Assembly: GCF_022682495.2 (NCBI RefSeq)
Contig: NC_071392.1
Span: 52,477,459 to 52,541,458, forward strand
Direction: 5' to 3'
Length of the DNA stretch: 64,000 bases
Origin: Desmodus rotundus
Lineage: Eukaryota > Chordata > Mammalia > Chiroptera > Phyllostomidae
Positions 1 through 11,200 of the stretch are shown here, piece by piece (position 1 is the stretch's first letter; the number at the start of each line of letters is the position of its first letter). The translations under genes and the position numbers were made by a program. The notes beneath the pieces were generated by a model. The model saw only the letters and a program-made list of their open reading frames with translations. It had not been told where the DNA came from and did not search any database.

Positions 1-1497
1 ACTAAAAACCTTAAAATAAAACAAGAATTTTCCCCCAAAAGCAGTGACCTGCAATATTAATGTCAATGTAACATCTTTGTCATATATAAAGTAACATTCC
101 TCTCATTCCTATCTATTAGGTTTCTTCAACTAAAAACATTGGCAAGAGGCAAATTTCAGCTCTTCATTTGTGCTAATGTTATCAAGTTTGGGGGCCTTTC
201 CCAACTGGTACGGCTAGATCTGCAGCTGGGATAAATTTCATTCCACAACCCTAACACATGTCAATATCACTTGCTACATTTCCTTTAAATCAAATTAAGT
301 CTAATTTTGAGGCTATCTGTCCTCAGAAATGTTTCTCCATCTCCAGGGTAATGAAAAGGGCCCAGGAGTTTGACAGAGCAAATGTTCAAGGACACCCTTC
401 TGTTCTTCTGTCCAAACTCATCAACACCAAGTCCAAGCTTGAATGGTTCCTTGACGGCAGGTGGTTCTAACACAGACACAGCAAACCTTGCCAACCTTAA
501 AGTTTCAATGCCAAAAATCAGGCTTCCTTCTTTTCTCTGCTTTCTGCCATCTTGCCTAAAAGACATGTATCTCTTTCTCCTCTTTGAGTTTCCTCAGTAA
601 GTTCATCGATGCAAAAAACAACACAAAGAAAAGAGTTGTTTTCAAACGACTAAACTTTCCATTCTGTTTAGCAAGACAGCACATAGTCCTAGTTAACTTT
701 TGGGAAAGGGAGAGGGAAATTAAAGTAAGACAAAACCCACAGACACATCCTAAAGAACTGCTTCTGCAGACTCTGCACTGAAGCTTTCTGCCCTGCTGTA
801 CCCACCAAAACACAGACCTCCACCCTCAGCACAAATGGACATTTTCTGATGTGCTCTGTATCCACACTATGGCTGCTAACAATGTTGAACATGCTGAATG
901 TGTGGAACAGAAGAGGGGTCATGACATTGGTTGTTTGTATGAATTTCATTGGGAAAGGAATCGCCATGGTGGAGCTCCATCTCTGAGCACCTTTTCCTGC
1001 AGATACCAAAACAAAGACAGTAGTTGCACAGCTCATAATTAGGCAACAGAAAATGTCCCTGCAGGAAAGGGACAGTTTACCACAAGCCTCATTACCCATG
1101 GTGACTTCATTAGAATCCTTATTCAGGAGTAAATTGCAATTGCAGAAGATTGTCTTGAAACCCACATTTAAAAAAGAAATCTTCAAAATTGACGTGTAGG
1201 CACTGGTGCTCCAGATGCCCCAGAGAGCTCCTTGTGTTCCCAGTTTAACAGCTCAACCTCTGGATTAGAGCTCACATTGGCTACATTTGACATTCAGAAG
1301 GAAAACAGAAACTTAGAGAAGAAACAGATATCAGCACCCAATGGATGGCACACCAGCCTGGGGTCCAAAATAAGGCATCTAATTCAAATAGTTCAATTTG
1401 CTAAAGCAGTCTGAGCCCCTTAGACAACAGAATTGTACCAGGATGCAATTACAATAGCGTGAATCTTCACTTTTTTAAAAAGTGTGGATTATTGTAA
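1..1497. other. Unique sequence without a recognised gene
   Basis: I see no recognisable coding exon, RNA gene or repeat here. The minus strand has an open stretch of about 165 codons at 689-1186, but it matches no family I know, has no recognisable domain, and overlaps open stretches in other frames, so I treat it as chance. Confidence 0.5.
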
Positions 1498-1505
1498 AAC
1501 TAAAT

Positions 1506-1720
1506 AAATAGATGGTATGGTTCAGTGGGTTGGAACGGCATCTTGTAATGGAAAGTTATGGGTTCAGTTCCCAGTCAGGGTATACACCTAGGTTGATGGT
1601 TTGATCCCCAGTCCAGGTGTGTACAAGAGGCCACCAATTGATGTTTCTTTCTTGCATCAATGCTCCTCTTTCTTTAAAAGCAATGGGAAAAAAAGTCCTT
1701 CAGTGAGGATTTAAAAAAAC
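1506..1720 (+). mobile_element. VES-type tRNA-derived SINE
   Basis: The element starts with a decayed tRNA-like head (tggtatggttcagtgggttg) containing A-box-like sequence. A B-box-like segment (gggttcagttcccagtcagg) follows, then the bat SINE body and an A-rich tail. An 8-bp direct repeat, aactaaat, lies at 1498-1505 and 1721-1728 and is the likely target duplication. Many changes from younger VES copies indicate age. VES SINEs are non-autonomous and are mobilised by L1 proteins. Confidence 0.8.
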
Positions 1721-1917
1721 AACTAAATTGATATATTAGATGACTAAATGAAGTTATATGAGGTTTTCTCACCACTGTTTACAAATGGGAAGAAGAAAAT
1801 AACATTTAACACCAATATGTTCTAGTAACAAAATAATCATGTTTATTCTTTTGCATGGTTGCAGATATTGGTAGAGCTATCATAAAATTTAAAAAAAAGA
1901 TTTCTGAACAAATGAAA

Positions 1918-2398
1918 AGAGAATGTTGGAGAGGATGTGGAGAAAAGGGAACCCTAGTACATTGTTGGTGGGAATGCAGACTGGTGTGGCCACTGTGGAA
2001 AACAGTATGGAACTTCCTCAGAAAACTAAAAGTGGAACTGCACTTATATGTACAATCTAAAGAACAATATAAATGAACAAATGAAATAGAAATAGACTCA
2101 TAGACACAAAAAACAGACTGAAGGTTACCAGATGGAAGGGGCTTGGGGGACTGGGTATAAAAGGTGAAGGGATTGAGAAGTACAGATTGGTAGTTACAAA
2201 ATAATCATGGAGATATAAAGTACAGCATAGGAAATATAGTCAATAATATTCTAATAACTATGTATGGTGCCAGATGAACATTGGAAACATTGGGGGGGGG
2301 GACACTTTGTAAAGTATGTGATTGTTTAACTACTATGATGTACACCTGAAACTAATAAAAATGATGTTGATTGTTAACTGTAATTGAAAACATTTAAA
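1918..2398 (+). mobile_element. L1 3' end with internal deletion
   Basis: Bases 1918-2040 encode the familiar C-terminal part of L1 ORF2 ([20 protein letters not shown]). The sequence then jumps to an L1MA-like 3'UTR with the phrases gttaccagatggaagg, aagtacagcataggaaatat and gtacacctgaaactaataaa, ending in an A-rich tail. Several hundred bases between the conserved ORF2 motif and the 3'UTR are missing, so the copy is both 5'-truncated and internally deleted. Confidence 0.8.
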
Positions 2399-3680
2399 AA
2401 TATTTTTAAAAAGTAGCCTGGATTTTACAACACAAGAGCTAGATATTGTTAGACCATTGTCTTCTGCTGGAATTCTGATTGTATTATCATCCAAAAATGT
2501 AGTCTCTAGAATAACTTTTGGGTCTCTGTAACTGAGTTAGGGTTCGAGGATTCTTGAACAACCTGTCACTCCTGCTGCCAATGGGGCAAGAACAGTACTC
2601 AACACATGATGGACACTGAAGAAATGTCAGCTCCAAGGGAAGCTGCAATGTTCATGAGCCAGGTGGGGGGAGGGTGGTGTCAGAGAGGTGGGCTGATGCT
2701 CTCCTCCATTTCCTTGATATTAGGTTAATGTGGAGAAATGCTGGGAGTGGGAAGAGAGAGACAAAGAGAGGGAGGGAGAGTGATACTCTTATTTGAATAA
2801 TTTAAACTATTATTCTTAGACTTGTCCTTTTGGGAGAGAACAGTGAGATAAGAACATTCTAGAAAGTGACTATTGAAATAGGGACAGAAGACTCTCTTCC
2901 TTCCTTTTTAACTTGTAAAGTCAAGGGTTAAGATGCTGGCCTTTGAATTGTGAGTCTGCCAAGGGCATTTCAGTGGTTATGTGTTAAATAAAATGCCTGC
3001 ATATGAGCTATTTAAGAGAGAGCCTGACTGAATAGATAGATCTTAGCCTGACAACCTGAGCTATGCTGTCTTGGCAGATGGCCAGGGGAAAGGGTTCCAA
3101 CCTTGATGACGGCATCTTGTTATTTGAGATTAAAACTCTAAGGACCAAAATTTCTTGGTGCCTTTTGGTGTTCCCAGTTGGTAAAGGCCTAAATAAAAGG
3201 GGCTTTGTCTCACCCATGTAAGACCCACACATGCACACCCTTTTAGATGCTCTTGTAGACCAGTTTTGAGTCCAGAACTTGGGATTGGCAGGCAAACAAA
3301 CTCTAATATAGTTTTCATTATCAGGCATGAAAATAAAAATTACATGTTGAATAATTGAAGGAAAGTTTTATTTCAAAAATTTTTTTAATAATAGCAAGTC
3401 CTCAAGAAATCCCTAGAATTAAGTATTTTTGTCAATTATTTAGTAAGTGCCTAATTTGCTCTTGCTATAGAAGAAAATTACATGCTTGTTCTTAAATATT
3501 AAACAATATTTTGATAGCATTGACACAGCAAGTAGCAAAGTATTGACCAGTGACTCTGCTATAGGAAAACTCTAGTGAGCTCAGTTTTATCTGTGAAATT
3601 GAAGAGAAAAGAAGTCATTAACTCCTGTGAACTACATTTGCAAACTCTGATGGAAAGTCACATATAAAGTTGATTGTCAG
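2399..3680. other. Unique sequence
   Basis: I recognise no gene or repeat. Two overlapping open frames on the minus strand (3008-3328) have no recognisable product. A purine-rich stretch at 2745-2785 is simple sequence. Confidence 0.4.
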
Positions 3681-5009
3681 TGTTTTCCTCTAGGACTTTT
3701 ATGGTGTCATGACTTATACTTAAGTCTTTTATCCACCTTGAATTTATTTTTGTGTATGGTGTAAGTTGGTGATTGAGTTTCATTTTTTTGCATGTACTTG
3801 TCCAGATCTCCCGACACTATTTGTTGAAGAGGCTATTTTAAGTCCATTTTATACACGTTCCCCTCTTTGGCAGGAAAATCTCAGACATTTCACGCAGCAA
3901 TATCTTTACTGATATGTCCCCTAAAGCAAGGGACATAAAGGAAAGAATAAACAAATGGGATCTCATCAAATTAAAAAGTTTCTGCATGGCTAAAGAAAAC
4001 AGCATTAAAATGAAAAGAGAACCAACAGTACTGGAGAACATATTTGCCAATGATGCCTCAGACAAGGGTTTGATTTCCAAAATATATAAAGAACTCACAC
4101 AATTCCACTCCAGGAAGACAGGAAACCCACTTAGATAATGGGCAAAGGACTTGAACAGACACTTCTGCAAGGAGGACATACAGAGGGCCCAGAGACATAT
4201 GAAAAGATGCTCAGCATCACCAGCCATCAGAGAGATGCAAATTAAAACCACAATGAGATACCACTTCACACTGGTCAGAATGGCCATCATAAACAAATCA
4301 ACAAACAAGTGTTGGAGAGGATGCAGAGAAAAGGGAACCCTAGTGCATTGTTGGTGGGAATGCAGACGGGTGCAGCCACTGTGGAAAATCATATGGAATT
4401 TCTTCAAAACTAAAAATGGAACTGCTTTTTGACCCAGCAATTCCACTACTGGGATTATACCCTAAGAGCCCTGAAACACCAATTCAAAAAACCTATGCAC
4501 CCCAATGTTCATAGCAGCACAATTTACAATAGCCAAGTGCTGGAAGCAACCTCAGTGCCCATCAGCAAATGAGTGGATCAAAAAATTATGGCACATTTAC
4601 ACAATGGAATTCTACACAGCAGAGAGAAAGAAGGAGCTCCTACTCTTTGCAACAGCATGGATGGAACTGGAGAGCATTATGCGAAGTGAAATAAGCCAGG
4701 CAGTGAGGGACAAATACCATATGATCTCACTTTTAACTGGAACATAATCAACAGAAGAAAAAAAGCAAACAAAATATAACCAGAGACACTGAAATTAAGA
4801 ACATTCTAACAGTAGCCAGAGGGGAGAGGGAGGGGATTGTGGGGAGAAGGGTTTTCAGGAACTACTATAAAGGACACATGGACAAAACCAAGGGGGAGGG
4901 TGGAAGCAGGGGAGGAAGGTGGGTTTGGCTGGGGTGGGGCGGGGGGAGTGGTGGGGAGAAAATGCAGACAACTGTAATTGAATAACAATAAAGTAATTAA
5001 AAAATAAAA
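3681..5009 (+). mobile_element. L1 with 5' inversion (twin-primed)
   Basis: Bases 3868-5009 are plus-strand L1: the C-terminal third of ORF2 (from about GRKISEISRSN through MRSEISQAVRDKYHMI), then the bat-type 3'UTR (ctataaaggacacatggac, gacaactgtaattgaataac) and tail. Bases 3681-3868 are L1 in the opposite orientation. Read on the minus strand they encode the ORF2 stretch that ends exactly where the plus-strand part begins. The inverted and direct parts therefore adjoin in the parent element with essentially no loss. Stops and frameshifts make the ORF2 remnant non-functional. Confidence 0.88.
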
Positions 5010-5613
5010 TTCATGGTCCTTTATCAGACAAAGTAGAAAATCTTATAAACTAAATTTTTAGAGAAATGTCTAAATGAACTTTGAAACTGAAATCTGATTT
5101 TTGTTCAAAGTTTTATTGTTCTGGTTTCTGCAGGAAAATTTCATTTGGTGATAAGATCTTACTCAGGTTTTTAAAAAAATGGTATTTAATAATCCAGCCA
5201 ATTTTTCTACTTTGTAAATTCATCTCTAGAGCCCTCTCCACACATAGGACAGTGAATAAATAAATGATCTTTCTGGGAATTTTTTCTTAATGTTGACTTC
5301 CTGCTGCATCCTCTTAGGAGGATAAGTTTAGGCAAAAGAGAAAGAGAAACATTGGGATTAACACTAAATCCTAAAATTAACTGTCTTTTATTCAATGAAT
5401 TGCCCCAGCAGTTTGCTTTGGGCTGCTATATGCCTCATTAAGCTGTTCTCCTCTCAGTCAGGAATCTTCAGTGTTCACTGACTGAGGAGACATGATTTTG
5501 GGAGAATTTTTCACCAAAACTGGAATGAAAAATCCCACACCTCTTAGTGCTGAGGGCCAGGTAGAAGTAATATCTAGATACATCCTATCTAAAATGAAAG
5601 AACATTTATTAGG

Positions 5614-5850
5614 AAGAGGATGATTTATTTATTAAACACTTAACCAAGTGCCCATAATGTGCTAGGTACTAGTGTCACTGGTTCTTATGTCAACCCTATC
5701 AGATGATTATTATTACAGTCCCACTTGATGAGGGAGTTGGGACTTCAAGAGACCCAATAACTTCAAACTTTCATGGGTAAGAAGGGGAATGGTGGGTGGG
5801 GGAGCTTAGATTTGAACCCATCATTTTGAACTTCAAATCATACCATGCTA
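5614..5850 (-). mobile_element. MIR SINE fragment
   Basis: Read on the plus strand the stretch is the reverse complement of MIR. It runs from a decayed tgtgctaggtact segment through ttattattacagtcccactt to gatttgaacccat, the complement of the MIR tRNA-like B-box. It is highly diverged, as expected for this ancient family. Confidence 0.7.
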
Positions 5851-6406
5851 CCTTGTAAGAGAGGTATTCACTTTATTTGAGGAGTTCATAGTGTAGTTGG
5901 AAACACAAGGAGCATTCACATAGTGACGGGTCCAAAGGGCAGGGGGATGGGTAAAGATGTACCAAACATCTACCATGAACCAGTGCTCAAGGTCATTTGG
6001 AATCAAGAACTCTCAGATGGTTAATGGGGCAAGAAGTTAGACTGAGCAGGCATAAATAAATTTCCCCAGGGTCTCCCAATCATATCTTGATCATACTTCA
6101 TTTTGATTTCACATGTTGTACCTCCCTACTGCTTCATGCTTCCACTTAGAACAAAGACCTCCAAAAATATTATCGAGGAACAGTGTATGTCACTGTGCTT
6201 GGGAAATGCTATAGAGATGGAAGGAAGGGAAAGGACACTGCAAGCTGAGTTAATTAGGAAAGGTGGAACTCTATGAACCAAAGTAGAGGTGGAAGTGATG
6301 TGGCAGGGGTGGGGCAGCCTATAATTCAGCTCTGATGACAATGGCATAACTATGTTTTCCATAGCTGAGAAAGCTATGGAAACATAGCCTTGGGAAGAGG
6401 AGCACA
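5851..6406. other. Unique sequence with a short hairpin
   Basis: No gene or repeat family is recognised. At 6351-6387 two arms, tatgttttccatagct and agctatggaaacata, are complementary except for one extra T, separated by a few bases. Confidence 0.5.
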
Positions 6407-7252
6407 TATATTTTGGAGATCAGGCCCTTGTCTGAGGTATCATTGGCAAATATGTTTTCCCATACCATTGGTTCTCTTTGTAATTTGGTGCTGTTTTCTT
6501 TAGCCATGCAGAAGCTTTTTATTTTGATGAGGTCTCATTTGTTTATTCTTTCCTTTATGTCCGTTGCTTTAGGGGACATGTGTGTGAGGATGTTGCTGCG
6601 TGGAATGTCTGAGATCTTCCTGCCAATGTTTTCCTCTAAGACTTTTATGGTGTTACGACTTATATTTAAGTCTTTGACCCAGCGATTCCGCTGCTGGGGT
6701 TAGACCCTAAGAGCCCTGAAACACCAATCCAAAAGAACCTATGCACCCCAATGTTCATAGCAGCACAATTTACAATAGCCAAGTACTGGAAGCAACCTAA
6801 GTGCCCATCAGCAAATGAGTGGATCAAAAAATTATGATACATTTACACAATGGAATTCTATGCAGCAGAGAGAAAGAATGAGCTCCTACTCTTTGCAACA
6901 GCTGGGTGGAACTGGAGAGCATTATGCGAAGTGAAATAAGCCAGGCAGTGAGGGACAAATACCATATGATTTCTCCTTTAACTGGAACATAATCAACAGA
7001 AGAAAAAAAGCAAACAAAATATAACCAGAGACATTGAAGTTAACAATCTAACAATAGCCAGAGGGGAGTGGGGAGGGGATAGTGGGGAGAGGGATCTATA
7101 GAAGCTACTATAAAGGACACAAGGACAAAATTAAGGGGGAGGGTAGAGATGGGGGAGGGAGGTGAGACTGGCTGTGGTGGGGTGGAGGAATGGGGAGAAA
7201 ATGCAGACAGTTGTAACTGAATAAAAATAAATAAATAAATTTTTAAAAAAGA
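6407..7252 (+). mobile_element. L1 with 5' inversion and internal loss
   Basis: Bases 6407-6674 are L1 in reverse orientation. On the minus strand they encode the ORF2 segment from about VLEENI to GLISKIY. Bases 6675-7252 are in plus orientation, from the ORF2 segment [14 protein letters not shown] through the C terminus and 3'UTR to an AAATAAATAAAT tail. The roughly 430 bases of ORF2 between the two parts are absent. The junction shows a short overlap (ctttga shared by both parts). Confidence 0.85.
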
Positions 7253-7461
7253 TTGTAAATATAAGTGAAATCATATGGTATTTGTCTTTCTCTGATTTAT
7301 TTTACTTAAAATGAAGCCCCTGCATCCATCTATGTTGTTGCAAATGGTAAGATTTCATAAAAATATGGAACATTTCATGAATTTGCATATCATCCTTGCA
7401 CATGGGCCATGCTAATCTCTGAATCATCCAATTTAAGTATATGTGCTGCTGAAGCAAGCAC
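7253..7461 (-). pseudogene. U6 snRNA-L1 chimeric retropseudogene
   Basis: On the minus strand, 7461 to 7362 is a nearly complete U6 spliceosomal RNA copy: the start gtgcttgcttcagcagcaca, the ACATATACTTAAATTGG-like segment, and the gattagcatggcccatgtgc core, with about fifteen differences from canonical U6. It is joined directly to L1 sequence (7361-7253) in the same orientation: the ORF2 C-terminal segment containing aaataccatatgatttcac. U6 followed by an L1 3' part is the arrangement known from template switching during L1 reverse transcription. The L1 end is cut by the element at 6407-7252, so no flanking duplication can be scored. No U6 promoter elements are visible and the copy should be inactive. 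Confidence 0.75.
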
Positions 7462-7814
7462 CAGGCTACTTTTTATACAGGGTGTCATGATCAAATACAC
7501 ACATTATAGCAATTGAGATAATTAAAAAGTAGTTAACATTTTCTTGAATCTCTTGAGGAACATTAATAATAGCACGTGTTTTAGTCTTGTTCATTTTCCC
7601 TCTTATTTTCACACATCTTGTGACCCTTCAGAAATGCTCACTCTGTAAACCTCTTTCTCTCAACTCCATTTCCCAGACCTTCTTGGCACTTGCCCCCATG
7701 CCTCCATTGGCTTTGTTCCTATCCCCTTTTCCTTTTACCACTAGTCCAATCTCCTTCAACCCACCATAAAAGCCTGGCAACTTGGCTGGCAAAAACACCA
7801 TAGAGTATAAATAT
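7462..7814. other. Unique sequence
   Basis: A T/C-rich stretch with no recognised gene or repeat. Confidence 0.4.
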
Positions 7815-8075
7815 AAAGTTTATGTTCTACTGAGGGAATACAGATGATAAATAAATAGGCAGTAAACCAAAATTATCAGATACAGTGTGATTTTTGATGG
7901 ACGTAGTGCCAGAAAAAAAAAATAGAAGATGGTAAACTAAAAGGGAGTGCAGGTAGAGGAGAAGGATGAGGGTCATATGGATTAGGGTCATGAAAGACAT
8001 TTCTGAGGAAGTGATGTTAAAGCTGGCATCTAAATAACAAGAGAAAGCTCATCTTAAAACACTTGAAAGTTTTCT
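7815..8075 (-). mobile_element. L2 fragment
   Basis: The plus strand shows phrases typical of the reverse complement of the L2 3' region: a gataaataaatagg segment followed later by gaaagacatttctgaggaagtga and a tgttaaagctggcatctaaa segment. It is an old, decayed fragment assigned by eye. Confidence 0.5.
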
Positions 8076-8249
8076 AAGAAGGGGGAACAACTACAACTGC
8101 ACTGAAGTGTAAATAAGCTTAGCATAATTGTACTTAGGTAGTAGAGGAAGAAAGAGACGCCAGGAACTGACTTGTAGAACTGCCACTTTTTACTTCCTCA
8201 AATCAATGCCCTGAAGTCCGAACACTGCAAAGAAGAGGCTGCAGTAGAC

Positions 8250-8612
8250 TTTCTTACTCTTTATCAAAGTTCTCTGTCCCACCCTGTGGGAGGAATATAC
8301 TATCCATGCCATTGAACTCAGGTCTGGTCATGTGACTTGTCTGGGCCAATTATGTGTGATGTGCATCAATTCCAGGCAAAAGCTTTTATAGCCAAATTCA
8401 CTTCATCATGTCCTTTCTCTTTCCCTTCTGCCAGGTCACCAGCAGTGTTCCAAAAAACAGCGGGTATATTAATCCTGGAATGAAGAAGCAATGATGTGTA
8501 ACAAAGCCTTAGTGAACCTACTGTGGAAGTAATAACTTTGTTGTTTTAACCACTGTGTTTAGGAGTTATTTGTTATTGAAGCATGACTTTTCTCAGCCTA
8601 AGTGATACAGAG
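8250..8612 (+). mobile_element. Old MaLR-like LTR
   Basis: Phrases resemble an ERVL-MaLR-type LTR: ctggtcatgtgacttgtctg, tccaggcaaaagctttta and a 3' part ttgttgttttaaccactgtg ending near cctaagtgatacagag. No internal retroviral sequence is present. The exact subfamily is uncertain. Confidence 0.45.
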
Positions 8613-9889
8613 TCCTTATACAATAACCTAAAATGACTCTAGTTCTAAGTAAAAGTAGTTATTCAACTGGCCTCTCAAAACTCCCCACGCCTACCCACCA
8701 TAACAATCTGAGAGTTCCTAGAGAATCACATATGGTCCATCAAAGAATCTATCATGAGTTAGTTTCTTCTTTCTTCTGCCCTCTCTCTTCTCTCTCTCTT
8801 TCTTTTATACTTCTATTGTTCTGACAGTACCCCTTTTTCTGAAGGGTATTATCTGCCCTGGGCACCACAGCAACTTTCCACTTCCATCACTATTTCCCAC
8901 CAGGTCCTGTACATCAGCCATTGTTTAGGAGGGAAGAATACCTCTCTCTTTTTTGTGTATTAAATTGAATGAGAATAGTGTTACCTGTGCCTTTCAGAAG
9001 TTGAAAGACAGTTGAACTCATTATTTTGGTTGTTACTTGTAATTTTCTACCCTTTTTGCCCCTCCATGGGAATGAGCCAGAAGGCAGAGCCAAGAGCTAG
9101 AGGCAGGAGGCCCTACACAGAATTGATGTTCCATTACAAGTAATGTTTTGTGTCTATGCTCAGCTTGTTGGGCCTAATCATCTCTCCTTTTAGGATGAGT
9201 TTTTCTCCACAAGGCTTTTTACTCTCTTTTACAAATATTATTCTAGCAAGCCACAGACACTAAAACATAATTCCCTTTGGTGAAGAGAACTTGGGCACAA
9301 GTTGAGAGGTACCTCACAAATCTTAAACTACAGGGAGCATAAGTACCCAAGTACCCCAACTGCTATGTTCTGAAGTCCATCATGATGTTTACCAAGGCCA
9401 TGCTTCCCATGGGTGCTCCCAGCCAACAACTTAGTGCAGCAGGAATAGTAAAGCAGGCCAGTTCCCAGGAGACACAGGTTTCCTCTAATAAACAACTTTG
9501 GCATAAGGACACCCAAATAGCTATGCTAAACTTTTCTTAGACTGCAAGGCAATCTAGAACATCTCCACTCAACATTCTCTTCTTCACACAGAATCAGACT
9601 TTCTTTGTGGTCTCATGTCTCTGCCATCTTTATTGAGATACTTGCCTGTTTCCTCTCACACGTGTTTCTCCTTAATAATTATTATGTTTTGAATTCTGTC
9701 TTGACAACTGATTCTCATGGGACTTTTAACACACTCTGCTACACAGAAGTGGAATATCAGCTAGGGGAAGCATCACAATATTGTGAATTTGAAACTCCTC
9801 TAATAATAAAAAAATAAATCAGCAATCATTATTCTAAAGAAACATACTGCACATAAGGCTCACTGAAACTGAAAAAAAGACCTTTTAAT
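8613..9889. other. Unique sequence
   Basis: No recognised gene, RNA or repeat. Short open frames on both strands have no recognisable product. Confidence 0.4.
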
Positions 9890-10150
9890 AGAATAAGTGC
9901 AAATTAAAACAATAATAAGATACCCTTTCCCCTCTGAAGTTGGGAAAAATGAAAAATAAGTATGATTCAGGGTTTGCATGGTTTGGGGAAAATAGTATCC
10001 TCCAACATTGCTGTTGGGAATGTAAATTGATATAACCATAAACACTTATTTTGGATGTACAATTCAACTTTTAGAAATTTATCTTAAAAATACTTAAGGG
10101 TAATTGCAAAATTTAATCATAAAATTACATAATTTATAATGTGGCCTTGT
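9890..10150 (+). mobile_element. Old L1 ORF2 fragment
   Basis: The stretch follows the L1 ORF2 C-terminal region in diverged form: caaattaaaacaataataag (the [10 protein letters not shown] segment), ttgctgttgggaatgtaaat (the WWECRL-like segment) and a tttagaaatttatcttaaa segment. It is too decayed to keep an open frame. Confidence 0.65.
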
Positions 10151-10284
10151 GCTTTGCATGCGTTTGGTGAACTGTCTATTCATGTCCTTTTGATGTCAAC
10201 TATACTTTAATAAAATATGTTAACTGTAGTTTAATAAAAACAAGAGAGAAATAAGATGAAAAATTAACATAAAATAGATCATAG

Positions 10285-10422
10285 ACTTTTTTAAACTTTT
10301 TTTATTGTTGTTCAAGTACAGTTGTCTCCATTTCCTCCACCCCTCCCCCCCACTCTAGACATCCCCACTTTCCACCTTTGATCCTACCCCCACTTTGGTT
10401 TTGTCCATGTGTCCTTTATAGA
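10285..10422 (-). mobile_element. Short 5'-truncated L1 3' end
   Basis: After a T-rich run (10290-10310, the complement of the A-tail) comes the reverse complement of the bat L1 3'UTR: ttgttgttcaagtacagttg, the CCCC-rich segment, then gtccatgtgtcctttatag. Only about 130 bases of the element were inserted. It sits directly against an older plus-strand L1 fragment. Confidence 0.8.
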
Positions 10423-10700
10423 TTAAAACAATAAAATTTCTAGAAGAAAACATAGGTGAAAACCTTTGCAACCTTGCATTAGGCAAAGCTTTTTTAGTTA
10501 TAACACCAAAAGCACAATCTATAAAAAAAAACAAATAACTAAAGTGGATTTCATTAAAATATAAAACTTGTGCCCTTTGGAAGACAATGTTGAGAGAATG
10601 AAAAAAAAAGCTACAAACTGAGAGAATATATTTGCAAATCATATATCTAATAAAGGACTTATACATAACTAATTTGCCAATAGATAGTAATAATAAAACT
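10423..10700 (+). mobile_element. Old L1 ORF2 fragment
   Basis: Diverged L1 ORF2 sequence: aaatttctagaagaaaacat, a ttaggcaaagctttttta segment, gtggatttcattaaaatata and gagagaatatatttgcaaat are characteristic of the region upstream of the ORF2 C terminus. Reading frames are broken throughout. Confidence 0.65.
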
Positions 10701-10855
10701 TAAACACCTAATAAGACATTGAGATTTTAAGGGGATAGACATTGTGCTAAATGGTTTACATGACCTATAACATTTAATCCTCACAATGCTGTGAGTTAGC
10801 AAATATTTACAATATTTTATTAAAAGGAGAATAAGTATTAGAAAAATTCACCTAG
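10701..10855 (-). mobile_element. MIR-like fragment
   Basis: The order attgtgctaaatggtttaca, taacatttaatcctcacaat, then a degraded AGAT-like segment is that of reverse-complement MIR. The tRNA-like end is not preserved. Confidence 0.55.
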
Positions 10856-10869
10856 ATTATCTCATTTAG

Positions 10870-11200
10870 TGTCACAATAACTCAGGATAAGCTAGGTTTT
10901 GCATTACAGAAGCCCACAGAGCTCATTGGCTTCACACAAACAAAGTATGTTTCACACTCACAAAGAGTCGGCTGTGTATTCAAGTTACTCTCTAAAACCT
11001 CTGTCCTCCACACAAAGACTCAAGATCCAGGCATAGTCTGGAATATAAAGCTTCAAAAGACATAGCAGACAAAGAAGAGAGCTGAGAGTTTTCACATCAG
11101 CAATTAAATGTTTTGGTTGGAAAATTACACATGCTGCTTCTACTCACAATTGGCCAGAATTAGTCACATGGACCCACCTAACTGAAGGAGGGAAGTATCC
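10870..11200 (-). repeat. Unclassified old interspersed repeat
   Basis: Segments such as gctcattggcttcacacaaa and attggccagaattagtcaca, followed by acccacctaactgaaggag, resemble a widespread old mammalian LTR-like repeat. I cannot assign the family, and the strand is tentative. Confidence 0.3.

Noticed and set aside
689..1186. Minus-strand open stretch of about 165 codons in unique DNA
   Set aside because: No recognisable family, domain or splice context; other frames on both strands are also open in this area, so chance is the simplest explanation.
3838..4446. Minus-strand open stretch of about 202 codons
   Set aside because: It lies antisense to L1 ORF2 C-terminal sequence in a copy whose identity is clear; the opposite strand of L1 ORF2 is often open.
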